Assembly (NCBI RefSeq): GCF_036241575.1
Contig: NZ_CP108455.1
Location: forward strand, 372,001 to 436,000
Length of the DNA: 64,000 bases
Direction: 5' to 3'
Source of the DNA: Streptomyces sp. NBC_01267
GTDB taxonomy: Bacteria; Actinomycetota; Actinomycetes; Streptomycetales; Streptomycetaceae
The position numbers were made by a program, and so were the translations under genes. Of the stretch, positions 50,416 through 57,849 are shown one piece after another (position 1 is the first letter of the stretch; every line of letters starts with the position of its first letter). The notes under the pieces were generated by a model, which had not been told where the DNA came from, ran no database searches, and worked only from the letters and a program-made list of their open reading frames with translations.

Positions 50416-50925
50416 GTCACGGACTCGTGACCCGGGCCTCGAATCGCCGGAGAACGAGCAGCCGAAGGACGATGTGCGTACGTCGCGGAGGCCCCCGCGG
50501 CGTACGGCGCAGCACGATGCGGCTGTACCGGCGCAGACCCAAGGAGCCGGCACCGCCCCGCCACTTCCGGAGGACAGGTCCCACCGTGAGCGTGGCGTTG
50601 ACGGGGGTGGACGCGGGGAGAGCAGACACCCGGAGCGTCTCGGGGCGGGATCTTATGGCGGGCTCCAAGCGTTCTCGAAGGGCTCGTTCCTGGAGGTTCG
50701 TGCGCGTTCCGAGCGGGGGCCGGTGCGGGACCGGTGGAGCATCCTCCCGAGACGACGGGGCAGATGACTTGAACAATCGATCGAGGAGAGTCCATATTGT
50801 TTAGACTCTTTTGATTGCCGTACAGGCCTGGATGACGCTCTCGCGCCCGGCACCCCGCCTTCAAGCGCCCGTGACCCAGAAAAAGTGTGCGGTTTAATCG
50901 CGAGCACGTCAAGAAGCGATGAACA

Positions 50926-50940
50926 ATAGATCCGATACAT
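50926..50940 (-). promoter_or_regulatory. Candidate operator, copy 4 of ATAGATCYGATNNAT
   Basis: The plus strand reads ATAGATCCGATACAT, the most symmetrical copy. It is 570 bases upstream of the Tat-exported gene, which is far for an operator, unless transcription starts near 50900 and there is a long leader. Confidence 0.45.
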
Positions 50941-51022
50941 CTTGAGAGCGCACATCACATAGACCTGCGACCTGGTAGCGGTGGTCAGGTCACCGAGGAG
51001 GAGACGACCGACCGGACAGGTG

Positions 51023-52180
51023 CTAAGACCGTTCCGGGCCGCGGTACGAGTCCATCAGATCGAGCAGCCCCTGCGGCGCGTCCGGACGGAAGGAGATCTG
51101 CAGGTTGGCCGCGGACACCTCGGCGGAGGGCTCACTGCGCGGGAACAACGCCTGTTCGTACACGGCAAGTGCCGATTCCGTGTCGCCGGGGTGCGCCACG
51201 ACGGCAGCCGCCAGTTCGGCGCCGTCGAGCATCGCGAGATTGGCGCCCTCGCCCGCGAACGGAGACATCAGGTGCGCCGCGTCGCCGAGCAGAGTCACCC
51301 CGGGAACCCAGGTCCAGCTGTGACCGGCCGGCAGGACGTGGAGCGGCCGTGGAACGAAAGCACCGTCGGCGCCCTCGACGAGCGCGCGCAACTTCGCGTC
51401 CCAGCCGTCGAAGTGCTTGAGCAGTTCCGTCCTGGCCACCTCGGTGTCGCCGAAGTCGATCCCGCCGGAGGACGCCCAGTCGGCAGGCACCTTCAGCGCG
51501 ATGTAGAAGTGCACCCGGCCGTCGCTGTCGCGGTGGCCGACGAGCCCCTTCTCCTCCGCGAGGGCGAACAGGGAGCCACCCCCGACCAGGGCCGCGCTCT
51601 CCGGGTGGCGGGTGTCGACGTCGTCCAGGTGCGCCTCGACGAAGGTGATCCCGGTGTACACGGGTACGGCGTCGGAGACCAGCGGGCGCACCTTCGACCA
51701 GGCTCCGTCGGCGCCGATCAGCAGATCGGTGGTGAAGGCGGAGCCGTCGGCGAGTGTCACCTCGTGACGGCCGTCGCCGAGCGGGCGGGCTCCGGTGCAC
51801 TTGGCGCCCCACCGGACCGTCCCCGCGGGCAGGCCGGCGAGGAGCAGATCGCGCAGGGCGCTCCGGTGCACCTCGGGCCGGTCGCCTCCGCCTTCGTCCG
51901 CCAGCCGGACCCGGGCCTGCTTGTCGAGGATGCGCATCGCCTCGCCCCCGGGATGGACGATCCGGAGGAACTCCTCGTAGAGCCCGGCAGCGCGCAACGC
52001 GGTCTGGCCCGAGTCCTCATGGATGTCCAGCATGCCGCCCTGCGCGCGGGTGGTGGGCGACGCGTCGAGGTCGTGCACGGTCGCATCGATCCCATGGGTG
52101 TGCAGGACGCGGGCGAACGTGAGTCCGGCGAGTCCCGCACCGATCACGGCGATGGGGTGGTGGGGCGTTTCGGCCGACAT
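51023..52180 (-). CDS. TetX-like FAD-dependent monooxygenase
   Basis: A 385-residue cytoplasmic flavoprotein from ATG 52180. It has GAGLAGLTFARVL (FAD-binding GxGxxG), then the TetX-family hallmark QGGMLDIHEDSGQTALRAAG, RSALRDLLLAGLP, DLLIGADGAWSKVRP, and the GD motif VTLLGDAAHLMSPFAGEGAN. TetX-type enzymes hydroxylate tetracyclines; many homologues in Streptomyces act on other aromatic compounds, so resistance is not proven. It begins 34 bases after the TetR gene stop, in one operon, and is likely induced when the repressor releases its operators. Confidence 0.85.
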   Translation of the reverse strand: MSAETPHHPIAVIGAGLAGLTFARVLHTHGIDATVHDLDASPTTRAQGGMLDIHEDSGQTALRAAGLYEEFLRIVHPGGEAMRILDKQARVRLADEGGGDRPEVHRSALRDLLLAGLPAGTVRWGAKCTGARPLGDGRHEVTLADGSAFTTDLLIGADGAWSKVRPLVSDAVPVYTGITFVEAHLDDVDTRHPESAALVGGGSLFALAEEKGLVGHRDSDGRVHFYIALKVPADWASSGGIDFGDTEVARTELLKHFDGWDAKLRALVEGADGAFVPRPLHVLPAGHSWTWVPGVTLLGDAAHLMSPFAGEGANLAMLDGAELAAAVVAHPGDTESALAVYEQALFPRSEPSAEVSAANLQISFRPDAPQGLLDLMDSYRGPERS

Positions 52181-52214
52181 TCTGCTACCTCTTCCGGGAG
52201 GGGGCCGCGAACGT

Positions 52215-52919
52215 TCAGCGGCCCTCGGGGCTTTCGGGGGTGGGCGTGTGCAGCGTTCCGTTGATCAACATGTGGAATCCCCAGGCGAGACGGGCCTGCC
52301 CCGACCCGGAGAACAGTTCGGCGCCGAGGGCGGCAAGGTGGGGGTGCGTCTCGTCGGAGACGCCCCGCACCGCCCCTACGAGCGCGTTCCATTCGTCCCG
52401 GGAGTCGGGGTTCCGGCCCCTGTCGGCCTGCTCGGCCGCTGTCGCGGTCGCGTACTGGAGCAGGACGTCCACGCCCCAGGCCGCCCGGCCGGTCGGTACG
52501 CCCCCCTGGTCGAGCAGCGACAGCAGCGCCTCCAGCAGATTCAGATAGCGCTCCCCTGAAGGGCGGGCCACCAGCGCCGATCTGGCGAGGCTGGGGTGTT
52601 CGAGCAGGACGGATGTGTACGACGTGAGGACCTGCACCAGCCGTTCCTGCCAGTCCCCCGCCGCCGTGGCCGGGCCGAGGTCGACCTCGCCGAGCAGCTC
52701 GTCGAGGACCGCCGCGTGCAGTTCGGCGGTGTTGCGGACGTAGACGTACAGCGATGCCGGTCCGGTGTCGAGCTCCTGCGCCAGGCGGCGCATGGTGACC
52801 CGCTGCATGCCTTCGGCACGCAGCAGTTCGACAGCGGTCGCGATGATGCCGTCCCGGGTCAGGGCCGGCTTCGCCGGCCGCTCGCGGCGACTGCGGGGTG
52901 CTGGGGTGCGGGCTGTCAT
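52215..52919 (-). CDS. TetR-family repressor (TetR_C-type ligand domain)
   Basis: A 234-residue regulator from ATG 52919. The N-terminal HTH (ALTRDGIIATAVELLRAEGM, VTMRRLAQELDTGPASLYVY) is typical of the TetR/ACT group, followed by an all-helical ligand domain. It is the first gene of the operon with the TetX-like monooxygenase and probably represses itself through the two palindromes directly upstream. Confidence 0.9.
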   Translation of the reverse strand: MTARTPAPRSRRERPAKPALTRDGIIATAVELLRAEGMQRVTMRRLAQELDTGPASLYVYVRNTAELHAAVLDELLGEVDLGPATAAGDWQERLVQVLTSYTSVLLEHPSLARSALVARPSGERYLNLLEALLSLLDQGGVPTGRAAWGVDVLLQYATATAAEQADRGRNPDSRDEWNALVGAVRGVSDETHPHLAALGAELFSGSGQARLAWGFHMLINGTLHTPTPESPEGR

Positions 52920-52928
52920 GCCTCGACC

Positions 52929-52976
52929 GTAACGAACATGTTCGTTACGTACAAGTTTCTGACGAACATGTTCGTC
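52929..52976 (-). promoter_or_regulatory. Twin TetR operators
   Basis: GTAACGAACATGTTCGTTAC (52929-52948) is a perfect 20-bp palindrome and GACGAACATGTTCGTC (52961-52976) a perfect 16-bp one. They share the core CGAACATGTTCG and their centres are 30 bp apart, about three helical turns, so two dimers would bind the same face. They lie ten bases upstream of the repressor start. Confidence 0.85.
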
Positions 52977-53127
52977 ACACTCCTGCGGAATCCCGTCGCA
53001 AGTCACCCAGCACGTTCAACCTGATGAACACTTCCGTCGAAACAGAACGCAGAAAAGTCTGCTTCATTCACTTCGCAAGGAATACACGTTCAAGTACCGG
53101 AACCGATTTCACATTCGTCGCAAAGCC

Positions 53128-53156
53128 TTGTCGCGTCATGGCGACACTCCTACGCT
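53128..53156 (+). promoter_or_regulatory. Likely promoter of the secreted beta-rich protein gene
   Basis: TTGTCG (53128-53133), 17 bases, TACGCT (53151-53156) fits the vegetative Streptomyces consensus. It lies 67 bases upstream of the ATG at 53223. Confidence 0.5.
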
Positions 53157-53222
53157 GTGCGCAGCCTCAACCGGCTGACGTTCCGCTCCATCTGCCATGA
53201 AGTCGGAAAGTGGGAGTGAGTG

Positions 53223-53828
53223 ATGTTGAAAAGGTACCGACTGGCCGCCGGTCTCGCGGCCACGTGCGGGCTGCTCTTGGCCGCACCGCAGGCGAATGCC
53301 GAGGTCGAACCGGGGGGCTGGACCGCTCAGTCCCCGTCCTTCACCGTCCAGGAGAGGGGTTGCGGTCAGGTCGACGGACTGACCTTCACCCTGACGTGCG
53401 GCGACACGAGCGGCGAGCAGCGCGGTGAGCGGCGGTACGCCACCTACACCGGCGGTACGCACCAGTTCGAGGGCTACTTCCGCATCTCCAGCATGGGCGG
53501 CAGCCGCATCAGCCTCAAGCAGACCTTCCGGGACACCAGCGGCAACCAGGGGCCGTACTTCCTGATGGCCGTGGAGAACGGTGGGCGTCTGTACAGCGTG
53601 GAGGGGGGCACCACCCTGTCCGATGCGGGCACGGTCGGGGCCACGGTTCGCGTCAACACCGTCAACGAGGTCGGCAAGACACATCGGACGTACATCAACG
53701 GATCACTGGTCAACACGGTGGCCAGCCCGTCCGGCAGTTACTACGACAAGATCGGCGCCTACCGCACCAGCAGCGGGAACGGGCCGATCACTGTCACGTG
53801 GAGCAATGTGAAGTTCTGGAGCAAGTGA
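53223..53828 (+). CDS. Secreted jelly-roll protein, polysaccharide-lyase/lectin-like
   Basis: ATG 53223 follows GGGAG by six bases; a GTG three bases earlier is less likely. The 201-residue protein has a signal peptide ending near ANA and a mature part rich in beta strands: HQFEGYFRISSMGG, ISLKQTFRDTSGNQGPYFLM and YYDKIGAYRTSSGNGPITVT then WSNVKFW. The last pattern is typical of concanavalin-like lyases and glucanases. A lyase or sugar-binding function is plausible but no catalytic residues can be fixed. Two Cys residues may form a disulfide. Confidence 0.6.
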   Translation: MLKRYRLAAGLAATCGLLLAAPQANAEVEPGGWTAQSPSFTVQERGCGQVDGLTFTLTCGDTSGEQRGERRYATYTGGTHQFEGYFRISSMGGSRISLKQTFRDTSGNQGPYFLMAVENGGRLYSVEGGTTLSDAGTVGATVRVNTVNEVGKTHRTYINGSLVNTVASPSGSYYDKIGAYRTSSGNGPITVTWSNVKFWSK

Positions 53829-53905
53829 GCACGGGCCGCCCCCGGTTCGGTCCGCTCCGGAGGCGGCCACTCCCCCGGCCACCGAGTGCCTGCGAGGTCC
53901 CTGCC

Positions 53906-54667
53906 TTGAACCGCCGATTCCGCTCTCTGCTCCCCGCCCTTGCCGCGCTGCTCGTCTGCGGGGGGCTGGTGAGCTGTTCGGCCCGGGACGGGGGCCGAAC
54001 AGCTCCCGCCGCGGTACCGGTCGCGGGGACTCTCCACGTGACACTCACATCGCCGGTCGACACGACTCTCACCTGGACGGACGGCGGCCGGGGCGTCGCC
54101 GGGCAGGCGGTGGAGTTCGCGACCGCTCCCGGCGGCCCCTACACACTGCTGAGTTACGTACCGGCCGGGCAGCACACCTACCACCACCCCGACCTGATGC
54201 CGCAGACCCCCTTCTACTACCGGCTCCGCCCGTACTACGGACCGGCCTCGCGGGCGGTGGACGTCGACCTGCCGGCGGGCGGACCCGGCAAGCAGGACAA
54301 GAGGGACGACAACGTCTGGGCCGAACCCCGGACGGTGCACGGCAGGAGCAAGGTGTCCACCCGGTCGCTGCACGTGCCCGGCGAGGGCGCCCCGACGGGT
54401 CTCACGGCAACCGTGATGCAGGCGAACGGCATCAAGTTCACCTGGACCGACCATGCCCGGGACGAGCAGGGGTACCTGCTGGAGGACAGGGCACGAGGCA
54501 GTGCCCGCTACCGGGTCGTCGCCGTACTCGCCCCCGACATCGACTCCTTCGGACTGAGCACCCTGCCGGACGAGAAGCACGCCTCGTACCGGGTCCGGGC
54601 GTTCTACTACGGCAAGCGTTCCCGCACGGTGCACGTGACGACCGGCAGGGCCCCGGACGGGCAGTAG
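53906..54667 (+). CDS. Putative lipoprotein with two fibronectin-III-like domains
   Basis: TTG 53906 has GAGG eight bases upstream. The 253-residue product has a lipobox (GGLVSC). Two similar beta domains follow: TLTWTDGGRGVAG...YYRLRPYYG and IKFTWTDHARDEQGYLLED...YRVRAFYYG, which read as FN3-type. They lie about residues 45-135 and 160-250. It probably sits on the outer face of the membrane, but no enzymatic motif is visible. It follows the jelly-roll gene by 77 bases on the same strand and may be cotranscribed. Confidence 0.65.
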   Translation: MNRRFRSLLPALAALLVCGGLVSCSARDGGRTAPAAVPVAGTLHVTLTSPVDTTLTWTDGGRGVAGQAVEFATAPGGPYTLLSYVPAGQHTYHHPDLMPQTPFYYRLRPYYGPASRAVDVDLPAGGPGKQDKRDDNVWAEPRTVHGRSKVSTRSLHVPGEGAPTGLTATVMQANGIKFTWTDHARDEQGYLLEDRARGSARYRVVAVLAPDIDSFGLSTLPDEKHASYRVRAFYYGKRSRTVHVTTGRAPDGQ

Positions 54668-54719
54668 GCCCTGCCCGGCCGGACCACGGCTGCTCGCCAC
54701 GGCCCGGACGGGCAGGGCC
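54667..54719. terminator. Possible terminator between convergent genes
   Basis: An 11-bp perfect stem (GGCCCTGCCCG at 54667-54677, complement at 54709-54719) with a 31-base GC-rich loop lies in the 61-base gap between the lipoprotein and adenosine deaminase genes. Confidence 0.5.
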
Positions 54720-54728
54720 CGGTTCGGC

Positions 54729-56387
54729 TCACGCCTGGTGACTGGCCTCGAACTCGGCCCGCTCGACCTCGTACCGCCACTGCAGGGACGCCTTCGGGCT
54801 GGCGTTCAGCAGCGCACGGCAGCTCGCGGTGACCCTGCCGGTGCGCGGATCGCTCGTCGCGCAGGCCCTGGCGGGACGGTGGTCACCCACGGCGCGCCAC
54901 AGGCTGCGGCCCTGGATGAACGCGTGCTCCAGCGAGGTGCGGGCGCTGTCCCGCAGCTGCCGGTACGACAGGTGGTGGTCGGTGACGGCTCGCGCGTACT
55001 CAAGGGTGATGTCGGTACGGGACACCCCCTGGTCGTCCGTGGACAGGGCGACGGGAACCCCGGCGGCCAGGTAACGCCTCAACGGGTGGTCGTCACCGCA
55101 CACTTCCAGGATCTGGCAGTTGCTCGTCAGCGGAACCTCGACGGCGATGTGCCTGCGGGCCATGGTGCGCAGCAGTTCCTGCGGCCGGTCCTCGCTCATG
55201 ATGTCCACGCCGTGGCCGATGCGTTCGGCTCCGGCCGTCTCGATGGCGTCCCGGACATGGAAGCGCAGATCCTCACGCGGGGCGACCTTGCTGGTCAGTT
55301 CGCCCGCGTGGAGCGTGACATGGGCCTTGCCGTAGACGGAGCGCAGGTACTTGATCATGCGCATCTGCAGCCGGTAGTCGCGCAGGGCGATCGGCGCGTC
55401 CTCGGCCTGGACCAGGTTCACGCCCACGTAGCGGGGGTCCTGCTCGGCCATCTCGAACCCGGCGAGGAGCTGGGTGAACACGTACTGCGGATCGGCGGCG
55501 CGGCCGACCTGGAAGTCGAATCGCACCTGCACGCCGCAGGCCCGCTGCGGATCGGCCGTTCCGCAGCCGAGCACGTCGCGCTCCTCGGCGAGCTCCCTGT
55601 CGGTCTCCGCCTTCGCGTCACCGAGGATGCGGCTCAACTTGCCGTCCGCCAGCAGCGAGGCGCGTACGGCGGCGAAGTCGGGGCTCCACTTCACGTCCGC
55701 TCCGAGATCCCACAGGGCGCCGCCCTGCGGGGTGAAGAGCGGTTCCACGTAGTCCTGGTGGTTCTCGGCGGCCACCTTGGCGACCTCGGCGACCAGCCTG
55801 CCGCGGTGCGACCCGGTGACGGCCTTGAACTTGCCGAAGGTGGCGAAGAAGTGGTCGTGGCCGCTCTCGGTGGCGGACTCCTTGAAGTCCTCCATGGTCC
55901 AGGCGCGGATCACGCTCTGCCTGAAGTCGTGGTCGGAGACGGCGTCGCGGGCCGGGCGGGTGCCGGCGGCGCAAGGCGCCGCGACCGCGGTGAAGGTGGT
56001 CGCGTCGATGCACAGCCCGTCGTCCGCGGCGAAGCGGATCAGGGCCTCGGCGGGTACGGCGCCGGAGAGATGCGTGTGGAGGTCTCCGCCCTTGGGCATC
56101 GGGCGCAGGAAGTCCCGGAGCCGCTCGGGGTTGTCCCGCACCCTGTCCAGGTACCGCTGCGTTCCGGTGGCGCCGTCCGCCCAAGCGCCGTCCGCCCAAG
56201 TGCGGTCCGCGGCAGGCTTGTTCGCCGGGAGGACGGTTGCCGACGCACTGGGCACGGCGGCCACCAGAGCGGCCGTGGCGGCGGCGAGGAGCGACGCGCC
56301 GACGCGGAAAGCGGCCCGGGTGCGGGCCCGTTGGGCAGCTCTGGCGGTGCGCGCCGAGACGGATCGGAGGGGTCCTCTTGTGTTCAT
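54729..56387 (-). CDS. Secreted adenosine deaminase (ADGF/CECR1-like)
   Basis: A 552-residue exported protein from ATG 56387 with a signal peptide (hydrophobic stretch to about residue 50). The metal and catalytic motifs are present: GDLHTHLSGA (HxH), TLHAGELTSK, ERIGHGVDI and STDDQGVSRTD (DD pair). The insertion between HxH and HAGE is larger than in cytoplasmic enzymes, as in the secreted ADGF group. It converts adenosine or deoxyadenosine outside the cell to inosine for nucleoside salvage. Near the signal cleavage region a WADGA unit is tandemly duplicated (15 bp). Confidence 0.85.
   Translation of the reverse strand: MNTRGPLRSVSARTARAAQRARTRAAFRVGASLLAAATAALVAAVPSASATVLPANKPAADRTWADGAWADGATGTQRYLDRVRDNPERLRDFLRPMPKGGDLHTHLSGAVPAEALIRFAADDGLCIDATTFTAVAAPCAAGTRPARDAVSDHDFRQSVIRAWTMEDFKESATESGHDHFFATFGKFKAVTGSHRGRLVAEVAKVAAENHQDYVEPLFTPQGGALWDLGADVKWSPDFAAVRASLLADGKLSRILGDAKAETDRELAEERDVLGCGTADPQRACGVQVRFDFQVGRAADPQYVFTQLLAGFEMAEQDPRYVGVNLVQAEDAPIALRDYRLQMRMIKYLRSVYGKAHVTLHAGELTSKVAPREDLRFHVRDAIETAGAERIGHGVDIMSEDRPQELLRTMARRHIAVEVPLTSNCQILEVCGDDHPLRRYLAAGVPVALSTDDQGVSRTDITLEYARAVTDHHLSYRQLRDSARTSLEHAFIQGRSLWRAVGDHRPARACATSDPRTGRVTASCRALLNASPKASLQWRYEVERAEFEASHQA
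56170..56199. repeat. 15-bp tandem duplication in the deaminase gene
   Basis: GCGCCGTCCGCCCAA occurs twice in direct succession (56170-56184, 56185-56199). It keeps the frame and encodes WADGA twice, just after the signal peptide of the deaminase. Confidence 0.8.
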
Positions 56388-56555
56388 GCGCAAGGAATAC
56401 CCGATCTTGATCCACATTCCGGTGGAACAGGCCCGTGCCCCCCGATAAGAGTGATGATGAACCCGCCTGTCCGGCTGGACCGTTCGGTTTCCGGAACGCG
56501 GCTGCCGCCGTACTCCCCTCCGTGCCGGGGTGTACGGCGGCAGTGTGCAGCGGCG

Positions 56556-57812
56556 TCAGTCCTGCGGGGTCAGCCGCACCGGGAGCGTGGCGGTGCTGTT
56601 CGAGAACAGCGACGGGACGGGGGGCAGCCGCTCCGGGTCCGCGGCGAGGGTCAGGCCCGGGTACCGGGCGAAGACGGCCGGCAGCGCCACCGCGGCCTCC
56701 AGCCTGGCCAGCGGGGCGCCGAGGCAGAAGTGCGGGCCGTGGCCGAAGGCCAGGTGCTTGCGCTGCTCCCGGGTGATGTCGAAGCTCGTGGCGTCCTCGC
56801 CGTGGTGCTGCTCGTCCCGGCCCACCGCACTGTACGGGGCCATGATCGCCTCCCCCTTGGGGATCCGGACCCCGGCGATCTCGACGTCCTCCAGCGGGTA
56901 CCTGAAGGGGAAGTTCCCGATCGGGGCGTCCCAGCGGAGGGTCTCCTCCACCACGTTCGCCCAGACCGACGCGTCGCCCTGCTCGGCGAACGCCCGCTGT
57001 TCGGGGTGGGTCAGCAGCGCACGTACCGCATTGGTGATGAGGCTGAGTGTGGTCTCCTGCCCTGCGGAGAGCATCACCAGCAGCGTGCCCACGAGCTCTT
57101 CCTCGCTCAGCGCGTCGGGGTCCGCCTCGCGGGCGGCCACGAGGGCGCTCGTCAGGTCGTCGCCGGGCTGCTTCCGCCGCGTTTCGACCACCCGGGCGAG
57201 GAGCTGGTACTGCTCGATCTGGCTCGCTCCGACCTCCTCCGGGGAGAGGTCCGAGCGGAAGATGTTGTCCATCAGTTCACGCAGGCGCGGCCGTTCGTGC
57301 TCCGGGACGCCGAACAGTTCACAGATGACCTGCATGGGCACCGGATGGGCGAAGTGCAGACGCAGATCGACGGTGCCGTCCGGGCCGGCCTGCGAGGGCA
57401 GCGCGTCCAGCAGGTCCTGCACGATCTTCTCGATGCGGGGCCGCAGTTCCTGCACCCGGCGGGGGGTGAAGGTCTCGGTCACCAGCCTGCGCAGCCTGCG
57501 GTGCTCCTGGCCGTCCGCGGTCACCATGTTGGTGACCTTCACCATGCCTATGAGCGGCCAGTCGTCCGATATCTCGCCGCGCAGGACGGCGTTCCAGTGG
57601 TGCCAGTCCTTACTGAAACGGGGGTCCGCGACCAGGTCGTTCAGCAGGCCGTGATCGGTGACCGACCAGGCCAGGACGTCTCCGGGCAGCCGCACCCGTA
57701 CGACAGGACCGCTCTCACGGAGCAGCGCCGCCTCCGCATGGTGATCGGTTCCGTGCGGGTCCAGGGTGATGACCGGGACCTCCGGGGACGGGGGCACCGA
57801 GTGCGAGGTCAT
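56556..57812 (-). CDS. Cytochrome P450, CYP154-like
   Basis: A 418-residue soluble P450 from ATG 57812 with GGAGAG upstream. The I-helix has LSAGQETT; the K-helix has EETLR (ExxR intact); the heme loop is FGHGPHFCLGAPLARLE with Cys363. It lies after the conservon genes and 37 bases after the CYP157-like gene on the same strand. CYP154-CYP157 pairs beside conservons are a known Streptomyces theme. It needs a ferredoxin and reductase encoded elsewhere. The family label rests on motif and context. Confidence 0.85.
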   Translation of the reverse strand: MTSHSVPPSPEVPVITLDPHGTDHHAEAALLRESGPVVRVRLPGDVLAWSVTDHGLLNDLVADPRFSKDWHHWNAVLRGEISDDWPLIGMVKVTNMVTADGQEHRRLRRLVTETFTPRRVQELRPRIEKIVQDLLDALPSQAGPDGTVDLRLHFAHPVPMQVICELFGVPEHERPRLRELMDNIFRSDLSPEEVGASQIEQYQLLARVVETRRKQPGDDLTSALVAAREADPDALSEEELVGTLLVMLSAGQETTLSLITNAVRALLTHPEQRAFAEQGDASVWANVVEETLRWDAPIGNFPFRYPLEDVEIAGVRIPKGEAIMAPYSAVGRDEQHHGEDATSFDITREQRKHLAFGHGPHFCLGAPLARLEAAVALPAVFARYPGLTLAADPERLPPVPSLFSNSTATLPVRLTPQD

Positions 57813-57849
57813 GTGTCTCTCCAAGCTGACGCGAGGGATGGGTGTCCGG

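Larger units (their letters stand above)
50357..51022. other. Long intergenic region upstream of the Tat-exported gene
   Basis: No convincing gene. Near the gene start are hexanucleotide repeats (50381-50415). The distal part is AT-richer and contains the motif copy at 50926-50940. Overlapping frames on the minus strand lack ribosome sites. The length suggests either a long leader or a decayed small gene between operator and coding start. Confidence 0.4.

Noticed and set aside
50417..50776. Minus-strand frame of about 119 codons in the leader of the Tat gene
   Set aside because: It would need a TTG start without a ribosome site; the sequence is Arg-rich with no recognisable family.
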